64,000 nucleotides of DNA from Xanthomonas sp. XNM01 (GTDB taxonomy: Bacteria; Pseudomonadota; Gammaproteobacteria; Xanthomonadales; Xanthomonadaceae): positions 124,001 to 188,000 of the forward strand of contig NZ_JACVAP010000003.1 of assembly GCF_014851915.1 (NCBI RefSeq). Direction: 5' to 3'. Below, one piece after another: positions 45,173 through 57,837 of this stretch; within the stretch, counting starts at the first letter, position 1, and the number at the start of each line of letters is the position of its first letter. The notes below the pieces were generated by a model. The model worked only from the letters and a program-made list of their open reading frames with translations, was not told the origin of the DNA and ran no database searches. The position numbers were made by a program, and so were the translations under genes.

Positions 45173-47056
45173 TCAGGCCCGCTTCTCGACCCGCATCACC
45201 TTCGGGGTCAGGAAGATCAGCAGTTCGGCCTTGTCCTTGCTGCGGCTCTTCTTGCGGAACAGCGCGCCCAGGAACGGCACGTCGCCCAGGAACGGCACCT
45301 TGGCCACGCTGTTGGCGTCGGTGAACTCGTAGACGCCGCCGATCACCACGGTCTGGCCGTCGTCGACCAGCACCGCGGTGTTGATCTCGCGGGTGGCGAT
45401 CTCGGGCACCTGGCCGATGCTGGTGTCGATGTAGCGCAGCACCTCGTCCTTGGTCACGTGCACGGCCATGAACACGCGGTCGTCGCTGGTGATGGTCGGG
45501 GTGACCTTGAGCTCGAGCACCACGTCCTTGAACTGCACGTTGGGAGTGGGCACGGCCGTCGTACCGCCACCGCTCAGGGTCACGTAGCCGACCTCGCGAC
45601 CCTGGCGGATGATCGCCTCACGCTGGTTGGAGGTGACCACGCGCGGGTTGGACAGCACCTCGCCACGGCCTTCCTGCTGCAGCGCGGACAGTTCCAGGTC
45701 GATCGCGAAGTTGGCGCCCAGCAGGGTGTACGCCAGTGCGCCCGGCGCCAGGCCGCTCGACGTGGTCGCCGGTAGATTGAAGTTCAGGCCGGTGGGAACC
45801 TTGGTCTCGCCGTCGTTGATGATCGTGGCGTTGTTGGCCAGCGAACCACTGAGCGCACCGCGGTTGTCGCCGTTGTTCCAGCTGTTGCGGCCGGCGACGC
45901 CGAACTTCGCACCGAGATCGCGTGCAAAGGTATCGGTCGCGATCACGATGCGGCTCTCGATCAGCACCTGGTCGACCGGGCGGTCGATCACGTTGATGAG
46001 CTCGCGCATCTGCGCGACCTTCTTCGGGATGTCGCTGATCATCAGCGTGTTGGTGCGCTCGTCGGCGACCAGGCGGCCGCGCGGCGACAGGAAACCGTTC
46101 TCGTTCTGTCCGCTGCCACCGCCACCACTGCCGCCGCCACTGCCGCCGATGCCCTTGGCCTCGGTCAGCGCCTTGAAGATCGCCGCGGCGGAGTGGTAGT
46201 TGATCTGGATGTAATCGGTGGTCAGGTCGACCCGGTTCTCCAGGTCGATACGCGCGTCCTCGCGCGCCTTCTCGAACGAGGCCAGCTCCGGCTGCGGGGC
46301 CACCCAGACCACGCTGCCATCGCGGCGCTTGTCCAGGCCCTTGGCGCGCAGCACGATGTCCAGCGCCTGGTCCCACGGCACGTTGACCAGGCGCAACGTC
46401 ACGTTGCCCTGGACCGTGTCTGAAGCGACCACGTTGAGGTTGGATTCCTCGGCGATCAGCTGCAGGACCGTGCGCACAGGCACGTCCTGGAAGTTGAAGG
46501 TCACCGGGCGCCCGCTGTAACCGCGATCGGCGACCCGCGCCTGCGCGCTGGCGACCGTCGACTGGTTGACCGCACCGACTGCCGGCTGACCGACGCGCGG
46601 CGTGATCTCGACCACGTACTCGTTGCCGCTCTGGTAGGCCAGCGACTCGACCTCGCCGCGGGTGCTCAGCACCAGCTGCGCGCCGCCGCCATAGGGCTTG
46701 GCCTCGATCCGCTGCACCGGCGTGGCGAAATCGCTCACGTTGAGCGGGCGCTGCAGGTCGGCCGGCAGGCTGGCATTGGCGACGTCGACCACGACGCTGC
46801 CGTTCTGGTTGCGCAGATCGGGCGCAGCGCCTTCGCCGTCGAAGCGCAGCACCAGCCGACCCGCGCCGCCATCGCCGCGCTTGAAGTCGATATGGGCGAC
46901 GCTGGCCCTGGCAGGTGCCTGGACCGAGGACGTCGCTGCCGGCGTGGCGGCCAGGGCGGTCCCGGCCGCCAGTGCGAGCGCGATCCCGAGGCAGCAGGCC
47001 GTCAGGGCCACGGGGCGCCGACGGATGCACGGGCGCTGGACATTGGAAAAAGTCAT
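45173..47056 (-). CDS. pilQ: Type IV pilus outer-membrane secretin PilQ
   Basis: 627 residues. Signal peptide to about residue 36 (GTALA). One AMIN domain (about 52-152) binds peptidoglycan. The N0-like secretin/TonB short domain spans about 185-265 (RPVTFNFQDVPVRTVLQLIAEES), N1 with VDLTTDYIQINYHSAAAIFKAL follows, and a Gly/Ser linker lies at 302-317. The secretin core is C-terminal (VLSNPRVVTSNQREAIIRQG, VPFLGDVPFLGALFRKK). Some orthologues carry more than one AMIN domain. It is last in pilMNOPQ, 15 bp after pilP, with a strong terminator beyond it. It forms the pore through which the pilus leaves the cell. Confidence 0.97.
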   Translation of the reverse strand: MTFSNVQRPCIRRRPVALTACCLGIALALAAGTALAATPAATSSVQAPARASVAHIDFKRGDGGAGRLVLRFDGEGAAPDLRNQNGSVVVDVANASLPADLQRPLNVSDFATPVQRIEAKPYGGGAQLVLSTRGEVESLAYQSGNEYVVEITPRVGQPAVGAVNQSTVASAQARVADRGYSGRPVTFNFQDVPVRTVLQLIAEESNLNVVASDTVQGNVTLRLVNVPWDQALDIVLRAKGLDKRRDGSVVWVAPQPELASFEKAREDARIDLENRVDLTTDYIQINYHSAAAIFKALTEAKGIGGSGGGSGGGGSGQNENGFLSPRGRLVADERTNTLMISDIPKKVAQMRELINVIDRPVDQVLIESRIVIATDTFARDLGAKFGVAGRNSWNNGDNRGALSGSLANNATIINDGETKVPTGLNFNLPATTSSGLAPGALAYTLLGANFAIDLELSALQQEGRGEVLSNPRVVTSNQREAIIRQGREVGYVTLSGGGTTAVPTPNVQFKDVVLELKVTPTITSDDRVFMAVHVTKDEVLRYIDTSIGQVPEIATREINTAVLVDDGQTVVIGGVYEFTDANSVAKVPFLGDVPFLGALFRKKSRSKDKAELLIFLTPKVMRVEKRA

Positions 47057-47071
47057 CGTGCTATCCCCTAA

Positions 47072-47623
47072 TCATTGTTCATCGAGCGCGATCGAAGCCG
47101 GACGTTCCAGCCACCCCCCCGCGCCATCCGGAACCAGTTCAACCAGTTCGATACGGTCTTCCCGCACCGAGGTGACGCGCCCGTCGCTCTGCCCCAGGTA
47201 GGCGCCAGGCCGGATCCGGTGGGTCACCTTGTCCGGCGCCATCACCAGCGCCACCAGGCTGGCGCCACCGCCGATCGTGCCGACCATGTCCAGGCTGTCG
47301 AGCGGATACTGCTCGAGCGGCTCCTTGCGCCGGTTCGGGTCCGGCCGCAGGCCGGTACCGGAATCCGGGTTGTTCCAGCCTTCGCTGAACGGATCGCGGA
47401 TGTCCTGCGCCGCATACTCGAAGGTCTCGAACTGCTGCATCACCGGCAGCGGCTCCAGCGGCGGCGCCGGACGCGCACGCACGTCGGCCACCCATTTCTC
47501 CAGGTTCGGTGCATTGCCCGGCGTGCTGGTCACGCCACGGCCGCAGGCGGCCAGCGACAGCGCCATCAGGACCACGACCAGACCGCGCGAGCCGGCGCCA
47601 CGCATGCTCGATGTGCTGCTCAT
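47072..47623 (-). CDS. pilP: Type IV pilus biogenesis lipoprotein PilP
   Basis: 183 residues. The signal sequence ends in the lipobox LSLAAC (Cys near residue 27), so it is an inner-membrane-anchored lipoprotein. A disordered linker (NLEKWVADVRARPAPPLEPLP) leads to the C-terminal beta-domain (YPLDSLDMVGTIGGGASLVALVMAP, HRIRPGAYLGQSDGRV) that binds PilQ. It overlaps pilO by 4 bp (ATGA). It links the PilNO periplasmic ring to the PilQ secretin. Confidence 0.96.
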   Translation of the reverse strand: MSSTSSMRGAGSRGLVVVLMALSLAACGRGVTSTPGNAPNLEKWVADVRARPAPPLEPLPVMQQFETFEYAAQDIRDPFSEGWNNPDSGTGLRPDPNRRKEPLEQYPLDSLDMVGTIGGGASLVALVMAPDKVTHRIRPGAYLGQSDGRVTSVREDRIELVELVPDGAGGWLERPASIALDEQ

Positions 47624-48285
47624 TTGCGCCCCCTGGCCTTCTTCGCGGCTTCCGCGACCACTGCTTCCTGCTCGGCGATCTCGGTCTCGTCCAGGTAACG
47701 GTAGGTCTTGACCGTACCGGACAGCTCCAGCGCGCCCCCACGGCCGATGCCACGCCCGTCCTTCGGCTTGAGCGAGATGTCGTGCATGGTCAGGATCACC
47801 ACGCGCGGCAGCGAAGCGACGCCGCTGACGAACGCGCCGAACTGGTGGTAATTGCCGACCATGCGCAGCGCGATCGGCTTCTCCGCGTAGAACTCCTTCG
47901 GCGTCTCCGGGCCCGGCTGGAACAGCTCGTTGGCCAAGCCGCTGGACAGCGCGGTCTGCGAGATGTCGATGATCAGGTCCGGCATTTCGGTACGACTGGG
48001 CAGCTGGCGCAGCATCTGCTGCAGCACCTGCTCCATCTGCGCCAGCTGCTGGCGCAGCGGCTCCAGGTTGGCGGCCTTGCCCTGCTCGGTCTCGAAGGTA
48101 CTGCGCAGGCTCGACTCCTGCTGCTCGAGCCGCTCCAGCTCCTCGCGCTGGCCACGGATCAGCAGCAGCCAGGCCATCAGCAGGATGAAGGCCGCCAGCA
48201 GCACGCAGAACACGACCTTGGCCTGCTGCGGCCAGCCACCGATGTTGTTGAAATCCAGCTCGCTGACTTTGAATTTCTTGCTCAT
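47620..48285 (-). CDS. pilO: Type IV pilus inner-membrane platform protein PilO
   Basis: 221 residues. A short cytosolic start (MSKKFKVSELDFNNIGGWPQQAK) leads to one membrane helix (VVFCVLLAAFILLMAWLLLI), a coiled-coil (about 45-95, REELERLEQQESSLRSTFE) and a periplasmic ferredoxin-like domain (ALRMVGNYHQFGAFVSGVASLPRVVILTMHDISL). It heterodimerises with PilN. It overlaps pilN and pilP by 4 bp each. The basic tail AEAAKKARGRK is longer than usual. Confidence 0.96.
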   Translation of the reverse strand: MSKKFKVSELDFNNIGGWPQQAKVVFCVLLAAFILLMAWLLLIRGQREELERLEQQESSLRSTFETEQGKAANLEPLRQQLAQMEQVLQQMLRQLPSRTEMPDLIIDISQTALSSGLANELFQPGPETPKEFYAEKPIALRMVGNYHQFGAFVSGVASLPRVVILTMHDISLKPKDGRGIGRGGALELSGTVKTYRYLDETEIAEQEAVVAEAAKKARGRK

Positions 48286-49009
48286 GGCGCCGTCCCCTGG
48301 TCCTGACCCGCCGCCGCGTTGGCGGCCGGTGCGGCGTCGCCCTGCGCGGGAACGGACGCCTCCACCTGCGCGGCCGGGGTCGGCTGTGCGTCGGCCGTCG
48401 GTGCGGCCTCTGCAGGCAGCTCCGGAACCGTTTCACCGTCCGCGGCCGGATTGGCCAGCTTGACCTTCAGAATGAAGTTGTAGGGCAGCGAGCGCGTGGC
48501 GCCTGCGGCGGCGGCCTTGTCGTCGCGGCGTGCCTCGATGATCGACAGATCGGGCTGGGTCATCCAGCCGGACACCTCGAGCGTGCGCATGTAGGCGCTG
48601 ACCCGGGCGTTGGACTGGGCGGTGCCGGACAGGGTGAGGATCTCGCCCTCCTGCTTGAGCGAGGTCAGGACCACGCCATCGGGAATGGTGCGCACCAGCG
48701 AGTCGAACAGGTGCACCATCTGCGACCGGTTGGCCTGCAGTTCCTCGATGACCTTCTTGCGGGCGAGCAGCCGGTCCTTCTTGGCGTCGAGCTCCTTGAT
48801 CTCCTCGTTCTGCTTCTTGACCTTGGCGATCTCGGCTTCGATGAACCGGTTGCGGTCCTGCTGGCCGCTGATCTCGCGGTCGTAGTGGAACCAGATCAGG
48901 AACGACAGCAGCACGCCGCCGAGCGCGGCCGCGCCGAGCATCCCGTAGAAATCACGCTGGCGCTGCTTGCGGCGCTCGGCGCGCCACGGCAGAAGATTGA
49001 TCCGGGCCA

Positions 49010-49010
<1 letters not shown>
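48282..49010 (-). CDS. pilN: Type IV pilus inner-membrane platform protein PilN
   Basis: 242 residues. The N-terminal cytosolic motif MARINLLPWRAERRKQ docks onto PilM; INLLPWR is diagnostic. A membrane helix (about 24-40) and a long coiled-coil with EAEIAKVKKQNEEIKELDAKKDRLL follow, then a periplasmic ferredoxin-like domain. The last 50 residues are an Ala/Pro/Gln-rich tail (AAPTADAQPTPAAQVEASVPAQ) not needed for the fold. Its ATG overlaps the pilM stop by one base. Confidence 0.96.
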
Positions 49011-50101
<1,091 letters not shown>

Positions 50102-50117
50102 TTACCTGTGCCCGCGC

Positions 50118-50147
50118 ATTAAATAACGATCCCTTCAGGAACCGCAA
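50118..50147 (-). promoter_or_regulatory. Possible promoter of the pilMNOPQ operon
   Basis: On minus, TTGCGG (50147-50142) and TTTAAT (50123-50118) are separated by 18 bp, in an AT-rich patch 50 bp before the pilM start. A palindrome AGGTATTACCT lies at 50097-50107 between it and the gene and could be an operator. Both are pattern-based calls. Confidence 0.4.
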
Positions 50148-50289
50148 CACCCCTGCTGCCGGGCTGCGATGCCCGTCACGAGTAAGCCATTGCGTGTGAA
50201 GAAGATCCTCCCCGGGGGGCCGCCCCCAGCCGCGCCCCGGCGTCATCTATACTCTGCGACCGCGAAATCTGCAATCGGACACCCTCTCG

Positions 50290-52749
<2,460 letters not shown>

Positions 52750-52860
52750 TCCCCGCTGCGCGCCGGCACGACCGGCGCGCAGCCGATGCCGTTGACCGCG
52801 TTGATCGACGCGTCACATCGATGCGCTAGATTCGAGCCCAGGTCGAACCGGGGAATGACC

Positions 52861-53505
52861 ATGCACCGCGCCCCCCTGCATGCGCAGACGCGGATCCGCG
52901 AACGGCGCCACCAGCTCGCCAACGAAGCCGCCCGGCTGATGGCCGAAGGCGGCATCCGCGACTACCACCAGGCCAAGCTCAAGGCCGCCAGTCGCCTGGG
53001 CATCCACGACGACGCATCCCTGCCCCGCAACCGGGAGATCGAGGATGCGCTGCGCGAACGCCAGCGCCTGTTCTCGGGCACGGGCCACGCGCATGGCCTG
53101 CGCCGCCGGCGCGAGGCCGCGCTGCGCGCGATGGAGTTCCTGCGCCCCTTCTCGCCGCGCCTGGTCGGTCCGGTGCTGGATGGCACCGCCGACACCACCT
53201 CACCGGTGCAGCTGCACCTGCACAGCGACGATCCCGACGCGGTCCAGCGCTTTCTGGACGAGCACGGCATTCCGGCCGAGCCGCACACCCGCCGCGTGCG
53301 CCTCGACCGCCACCGCAGCGATGACGTCCCGGTCTGGGTGTTCAGTGCCGAGGAGCTCGGCTTCGACCTGCTGGTCCTGCCCTACGATGCGCTGCGCCAG
53401 GCACCGTTGTCGCAGATCGACGAGAAGCCGATGGCACGCGCCACCGTCTCCCAGCTGAGCACGCTGCTCGCCGACGAGGACGTCGACAGCTACCTGGCCG
53501 GTTGA
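52861..53505 (+). CDS. Conserved hypothetical, nucleotidyltransferase-like
   Basis: 214 residues from ATG 52861 (ATG 52855 is the alternative; a GGGG tract precedes both). The N-terminal half is helical and basic: ARLMAEGGIRDYHQAKLKAASRLGI, then LPRNREIEDALRERQRLF. The second half contains RLVGPVLDGTADTTSPVQLHLHSDD and ELGFDLLVLPYDALRQAPLS, reminiscent of the nucleotidyltransferase pattern GSxxxGTAxxxSDxDL, but with the catalytic Asp pair replaced by other residues. I recall similar proteins in other proteobacteria. It could be an inactive nucleotidyltransferase. It is 96 bp upstream of an alpha/beta hydrolase gene. Confidence 0.7.
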   Translation: MHRAPLHAQTRIRERRHQLANEAARLMAEGGIRDYHQAKLKAASRLGIHDDASLPRNREIEDALRERQRLFSGTGHAHGLRRRREAALRAMEFLRPFSPRLVGPVLDGTADTTSPVQLHLHSDDPDAVQRFLDEHGIPAEPHTRRVRLDRHRSDDVPVWVFSAEELGFDLLVLPYDALRQAPLSQIDEKPMARATVSQLSTLLADEDVDSYLAG

Positions 53506-53600
53506 CGCTTCCATGTTCCGCCCCGGGCACCGCCACGCCCGACGACGCAGTGCGCCGCCACGCCCCTGCGCGGACAACCAGGTGGCATGCTTCACCCCTG

Positions 53601-54617
53601 ATGAAACACACCCTGCCTGCGTCGTATGCCGACCGGAATGCGGGACCGGAACGCAGCCACTGGCGCCGTTACCAGCCGCACTTTCCGCCTGCCTGGCGCA
53701 TCGGCGACGACGACCCGATCGACGAGGAGCACGTCGTCTGGCGTTCGCTGTCCGTCCATGTGGACCATCACCGCGCCAACGGCACGCCGCGGGCCACGGT
53801 GATCCTGGTCCACGGCGCTGGCGGGTATGGCCGCCTGTTCGCGCCGCTCGGCCGCTTCATGGCCTCGCTTGGCTGCGAGGTGCTTGCCCCGGACCTGCCC
53901 GGCTACGGACTGACCGCCGCACCCTCGTCCCTGGCCGACTACGACGCGTGGACCGCACTGCTGCTGCATCTGGTTGAACGCGAGCATGCACGCAGCGCGC
54001 GCCCGATCCTGCTGTTCGGCATGAGCATCGGCGGCTGGCTGGCCTGTCTGTGCGCGGCACGCACGCCGCAGGTCGCCGGCCTGGTCGCGACCACGCTGGC
54101 AGACCCGCGCGAACCGCGCGTCCGCCGCGAACTGGCCCGCAACCGGCTGCTGCTGCACGCGGGCCTGCCGCTGCTGCAGGCACTGCCCGGCCCGCTGACC
54201 CGGCTGCGCCTGCCGATCCGCTGGTTCACCCGGATGGAGCGGATGTCGCGCCAGCCCGAACTCAACGCACTGGTCCGCAACGACCGCCTCGGCGGTGGCA
54301 ACCACGTGCCGATGCGCCTGCTGCGCTCCTTGTTCAGCGCCACGCCCGCGATCGAGCCCGAACGCTTCGACCGCTGCCCGGTGCTGCTGGCGCATCCGGC
54401 GCTGGACAGCTGGACCAGCGTCGACGCCAGCCGGCTGGCCTTCGATCGCCTGCGCTGCGACAAGCGCCTCGTACTGCTCGATGGCTGCGGGCACTTTCCC
54501 GTCGAGCAGCCCGGCGTGACCCGGCTGCAGCATGCACTCGCCGGCTTCGTCGCCGACATCGTCGCGCGGCAGATGGCGGATCCCATGCGCAGCGAAGACG
54601 CGTCACACCCGGCCTGA
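53601..54617 (+). CDS. Alpha/beta hydrolase
   Basis: 338 residues from ATG 53601. HGAGGYGRLFAPLGRFMASLGCEVLAPDLPGYGLT gives the oxyanion-hole His-Gly and the fold; the nucleophile is in GMSIGGWLA and the catalytic His in DGCGHFPVEQPG. No signal peptide, so probably cytoplasmic. The substrate is unknown; esterases, lipases and C-C hydrolases share these motifs. It follows the nucleotidyltransferase-like gene on plus and is convergent with gltA across a terminator at 54626-54645. Confidence 0.82.
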   Translation: MKHTLPASYADRNAGPERSHWRRYQPHFPPAWRIGDDDPIDEEHVVWRSLSVHVDHHRANGTPRATVILVHGAGGYGRLFAPLGRFMASLGCEVLAPDLPGYGLTAAPSSLADYDAWTALLLHLVEREHARSARPILLFGMSIGGWLACLCAARTPQVAGLVATTLADPREPRVRRELARNRLLLHAGLPLLQALPGPLTRLRLPIRWFTRMERMSRQPELNALVRNDRLGGGNHVPMRLLRSLFSATPAIEPERFDRCPVLLAHPALDSWTSVDASRLAFDRLRCDKRLVLLDGCGHFPVEQPGVTRLQHALAGFVADIVARQMADPMRSEDASHPA

Positions 54618-54625
54618 AACGCGAA

Positions 54626-54645
54626 AGCCCCGCCGAAGCGGGGCT
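54626..54645 (-). terminator. Terminator between the alpha/beta hydrolase gene and gltA
   Basis: AGCCCCGC at 54626-54633 pairs with GCGGGGCT at 54638-54645, with loop CGAA on plus. In the gltA transcript this is a C(UUCG)G tetraloop followed by TTCGCGTTTC, so it suits gltA best. It lies about 50 bases past the gltA stop. Confidence 0.7.
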
Positions 54646-54694
54646 CTCGTCACCGACGCACCAGCGGCAAGGCCGCCGGGGCATCACGCCGTGC

Positions 54695-55966
54695 TCAGTA
54701 GTCGCGGACCGGCGAGCCGGTGTAGACCTGGCGCGGACGACCGATCTTCATTTCCGGATCGACCTGCTGCTCCAGCCAGTGCGCGACCCAGCCGGAGGTC
54801 CGGCCCAGGGCGAACATCACGGTGAACATCTCGGTCGGGATCTGCAGCGCCTTGTAGATGATGCCGCTGTAGAAGTCGACGTTCGGGTACAGCTTGCGTG
54901 CGACGAAGTACTCGTCCTGCAGCGCGGCCTGCTCCAGCTTCACCGCCACGTCCAGCAGCGGATCCTGGATGCCGAGCTGCTTGAGCACCTTGCTGGTCAT
55001 CTCGCCGATGACCTTGGCGCGCGGGTCGAAGTTCTTGTACACGCGGTGGCCGAAGCCCATCAGGCGGAAGCCGGAGGTCTTGTCCTTGGCCTTGACGACG
55101 GCGGACTCGACGTTGTCGGCGCTGCCGATCTCCTCGAGCATCTTCAGCACGGCTTCGTTGGCACCACCGTGGGCCGGACCCCACAGCGCGGTGACGCCGG
55201 CGGCGACCGAGGCATACGGGTTGGCGCCGGTCGAACCGACCAGACGCACGGTCGAGGTCGAGGCGTTCTGCTCGTGATCGGCGTGCAGGATGAACAGCAG
55301 GTCCAGCGCCTTGACCACGTCCTGGTTCAGCTCGTACTGGCCGTCGGCCGACTCGAAGGTCTGCTTCAGGAAGCGGCTGACGTAATCCAGCGAGGTGTCC
55401 GGCTTGTTGGCCGGCAGGCCCTTGCCATGGCGGTAGATCAGCGCCGACAGCGTCGGCACCTTGGCGATCAGGCGCACGGCGGCCTGGCGGCGCTGTTCGG
55501 CGTCGGACAGGTCCAGCGCGTCGTGATAGATGGCCGAGAGCTGCGCGATGGCGGCAGCCAGGATGGCCATCGGGTGGGCATCCCTGGCGAAGCTGGCGAT
55601 CAGGGTGTTGATCGATGCGTCGACATCGGCCTCGGCGGCCAGCTCTTCATTGAAGGCCTTCAGCTGCTCGGCGCTCGGACGCTCGCCGTTGATCAGCAGG
55701 TAGACCACTTCGACGTAGCTGGACTTCTCCGACAGCTGCTCGATGGGGTAACCGCGGTACAGCAGCACGCCCTTGTCGCCGTCGATGTAGGTGATGGCCG
55801 ACTTGCAGCTGGCGGTCGCGGTGAAACCGGAATCGTAGGTGAAAAGGCCGGTTTCCTTGGTCAGCTTGGAAATGTCGACGCAGTCGTTGCCGAGGGTGGG
55901 TTTGATCACCGGCAGGGCAACCGACTTGTCACCGGCATTCAGCGTGACCTGATCGAGAGTGGACAC
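54695..55966 (-). CDS. gltA: Citrate synthase (type II)
   Basis: Condenses acetyl-CoA and oxaloacetate in the TCA cycle. 423 residues from GTG 55966, preceded by AGGAG 8 bases upstream. Catalytic residues are visible in LHADHEQNAST (His), GPAHGGANEAVLKML (His) and the Asp near KLYPNVDFYSGI. FGHRVYKNFDPRAK is the usual oxaloacetate-binding Arg region. Length and N-terminal beta-domain (TLDQVTLNAGDKSVALPV) fit the NADH-sensitive type II enzyme of gammaproteobacteria. Confidence 0.96.
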   Translation of the reverse strand: MSTLDQVTLNAGDKSVALPVIKPTLGNDCVDISKLTKETGLFTYDSGFTATASCKSAITYIDGDKGVLLYRGYPIEQLSEKSSYVEVVYLLINGERPSAEQLKAFNEELAAEADVDASINTLIASFARDAHPMAILAAAIAQLSAIYHDALDLSDAEQRRQAAVRLIAKVPTLSALIYRHGKGLPANKPDTSLDYVSRFLKQTFESADGQYELNQDVVKALDLLFILHADHEQNASTSTVRLVGSTGANPYASVAAGVTALWGPAHGGANEAVLKMLEEIGSADNVESAVVKAKDKTSGFRLMGFGHRVYKNFDPRAKVIGEMTSKVLKQLGIQDPLLDVAVKLEQAALQDEYFVARKLYPNVDFYSGIIYKALQIPTEMFTVMFALGRTSGWVAHWLEQQVDPEMKIGRPRQVYTGSPVRDY

Positions 55967-56130
55967 GATGTACGCTCCTCTGAAGGGGTAAGCGCCGCCG
56001 GCTGTTCGCCTGGCGGTTCGCGGGAGGGAGTCCACGGCATCAGCCACGGATCCCGACAATTATCGCACAGGGCGCAATCGCAGGTCCCTCGGCCAGAAGT
56101 CGTAGATGACGCGCAGGAATGCCGCGCACG

Positions 56131-56158
56131 ACAAAACGGCCGCGCGAGCGCGGCCGTT
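56131..56158 (-). terminator. Intrinsic terminator of type B rpmE
   Basis: AACGGCCGCG at 56135-56144 pairs with CGCGGCCGTT at 56149-56158 (10-bp stem, 4-base loop). In the rpmE direction the stem runs into TTTTGT. It starts 49 bases after the rpmE stop. Confidence 0.8.
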
Positions 56159-56207
56159 CCGGCACATCGTCATGCGACCCGCGTACGGGCCGCGCAACAC
56201 CGTCCGC

Positions 56208-56456
56208 TCAGCGAGCGTAACGGCGCTGGAACTTGTCGATGCGGCCGCTGGTGTCCACGACCTTGTGCTTGCCCGTGTAGAACGGGTGCGAGGCCGAGGA
56301 GATTTCGATCTTGACCAGCGGGTATTCGTTGCCGTCTTCCCACTTCACGGTTTCCTTGGAGCCGCCTGCCATGGTCGAGCGGGTCAGGAACTTGAAATCG
56401 GAGGTCACGTCGTGGAAGACGACTTCGCGGTAATCGGGATGGATGTCGGCCTTCAT
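56208..56456 (-). CDS. rpmE2: Ribosomal protein bL31, type B (zinc-free)
   Basis: 82 residues from ATG 56456 ([14 protein letters not shown]). It has the type B hallmarks [30 protein letters not shown] and lacks all the Cys residues of zinc-binding L31. Type B L31 is the Zur-repressed spare in E. coli; no Zur box was recognised here and no type A copy is in this window. GAGGAGGA lies upstream of the start. Flanked by gltA and a nucleoside hydrolase gene. Confidence 0.95.
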   Translation of the reverse strand: MKADIHPDYREVVFHDVTSDFKFLTRSTMAGGSKETVKWEDGNEYPLVKIEISSASHPFYTGKHKVVDTSGRIDKFQRRYAR

Positions 56457-56543
56457 GGCGGTCACACCGTATCAGTGAGGAGGACAGAGCCGCGCATTCT
56501 ACCCGGCTGGCCGCCCCCGGCGCAAGCCGGGGGCCTGGCGCCC

Positions 56544-57482
56544 TCAGACGGCCGCAAGCGCCGCCTGGACCCGGGCCTCGAAGCGCGCCTGGTCGTAGCG
56601 CATCAGGATGCGCACGTTGTCGGCCGTGCCGGTCTGCCGGTTCCAGTCGACCACCGTCATGCCCCGGGTGAAACGCCCCTCGGTCTCCACCACCAGCGGG
56701 CGCTCCAGCAGTTCGGTGGCGCCGTCCGGCTCGAGCGCGTAGGCCATCGCCAGCGAGTCGGCCGAATGCCAGTACTCGCCACGCCGGTCCTCCGACCACA
56801 GCCGGGTCTGGCGCGAGATCTCCTCGTAGAAGCGGGCCCGCGGCGAGTCGGCCTTCAGCCACTGCTCGACCTCGCGGTGGTGGAAACCGTGCGCGATGGT
56901 CGCCTCCCAGTCCGCCAGGTCGATGTGCGGGAAGGCCTCGAACACCACGTGCGCGGCTTCCGGATCGAAACCGACATTGAATTCGGCGGTCGGGGTGATG
57001 TTGCCGTGCGCGCTGACCGCGCCGCCCATCACCACGAAGCGCGCGACGCGCTGCGGCAGGGTCGGGTCCAGGCGCAGCGCCAGGGCGATGTTGGTCAACG
57101 GGCCCAGCGCGACCAGCAGCAGCCGGCCGGCATGTTCGTGCGACAGGCGCAGGATCGCGTGCGCCGCATGTTCGTCGGCCGCGGCCAGCGCCGCCGGCGT
57201 GTAGTTCACATCGCCGAAGCCGTCGCGACCATGCACATGCGCGGCATCCTCGCGCGGCTGGTGCACCAGCGGGCCCGGGCAGCCGGCGAACACCGGCACG
57301 TCGCCGCGACCCGCGACCTCGCACAGCTTCAACGCATTGCGCACCGTGTGGTCCAGCCCCACGTTGCCGGCGGCGATGGTCAGCCCGAGCAGGTCGTGCG
57401 CGTCGGAGTGGAACGCCATCAGCAGGGCAAGCGCGTCGTCCACGCCCGGGTCGGTATCGATCAGCAGCGGAATCTTGCTCAT
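56544..57482 (-). CDS. Inosine-uridine-preferring nucleoside hydrolase
   Basis: 312 residues from ATG 57482 (MSKIPLLIDTDPGVDDALAL); ATG 57506 is an alternative start. The calcium-binding DTDPGVDDA near the N-terminus is diagnostic, and the ribose-binding and catalytic parts are LVALGPLTNIALAL, MGGAVSAHGNITPTAEFNVGFDPEAA, and a late His in YWHSADSLAMAY. It hydrolyses the N-glycosidic bond of nucleosides for salvage. The exact base specificity cannot be told. It is downstream of recG on the same strand, separated by 355 bp with no recognised gene. Confidence 0.9.
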   Translation of the reverse strand: MSKIPLLIDTDPGVDDALALLMAFHSDAHDLLGLTIAAGNVGLDHTVRNALKLCEVAGRGDVPVFAGCPGPLVHQPREDAAHVHGRDGFGDVNYTPAALAAADEHAAHAILRLSHEHAGRLLLVALGPLTNIALALRLDPTLPQRVARFVVMGGAVSAHGNITPTAEFNVGFDPEAAHVVFEAFPHIDLADWEATIAHGFHHREVEQWLKADSPRARFYEEISRQTRLWSEDRRGEYWHSADSLAMAYALEPDGATELLERPLVVETEGRFTRGMTVVDWNRQTGTADNVRILMRYDQARFEARVQAALAAV

Positions 57483-57837
57483 TCGCTTCTCGTCTGTCTT
57501 CGTCATGTCGTCGGTCGTCGAGTCTGTCACCGCACGCCGACGAACGGAAGCACGGCCAACGCGTCGCGCGTCGCCGACCGCCGGCGTCGCCGGATGTTGC
57601 AGACACGCCTGCGCGGCGGGGCCGCTGTGGCGCGCTGGCGTCGTGCCGGCGATCGGAACCGCCGCGACATGCACCGTCCCCGGGGGAGCGTCGCGGGCGC
57701 CGGCCGCGCAGCGGATGCGCCATTCGCCACGCGTTCCACCGCGGAACGCTCGAATGGCGCGGCAGGCCCGATCCATCACCACACCGGGCCATCACGTCAT
57801 CGAACGCCGGATACCGCGGCTGACAGCGCCGCCGGCG
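57483..57837. other. Non-coding stretch between the nucleoside hydrolase gene and recG
   Basis: 355 bp. Reading frames inside it are low-complexity Arg/Ala-rich without family resemblance or ribosome binding sites. It presumably holds the nucleoside hydrolase promoter and the recG 3' end; I could identify neither with confidence. Confidence 0.4.

Noticed and set aside
52861-53505. Active nucleotidyltransferase toxin or MNT-type antitoxin
   Set aside because: The catalytic acidic pair of the pattern is not present, and there is no HEPN-type partner next to it.
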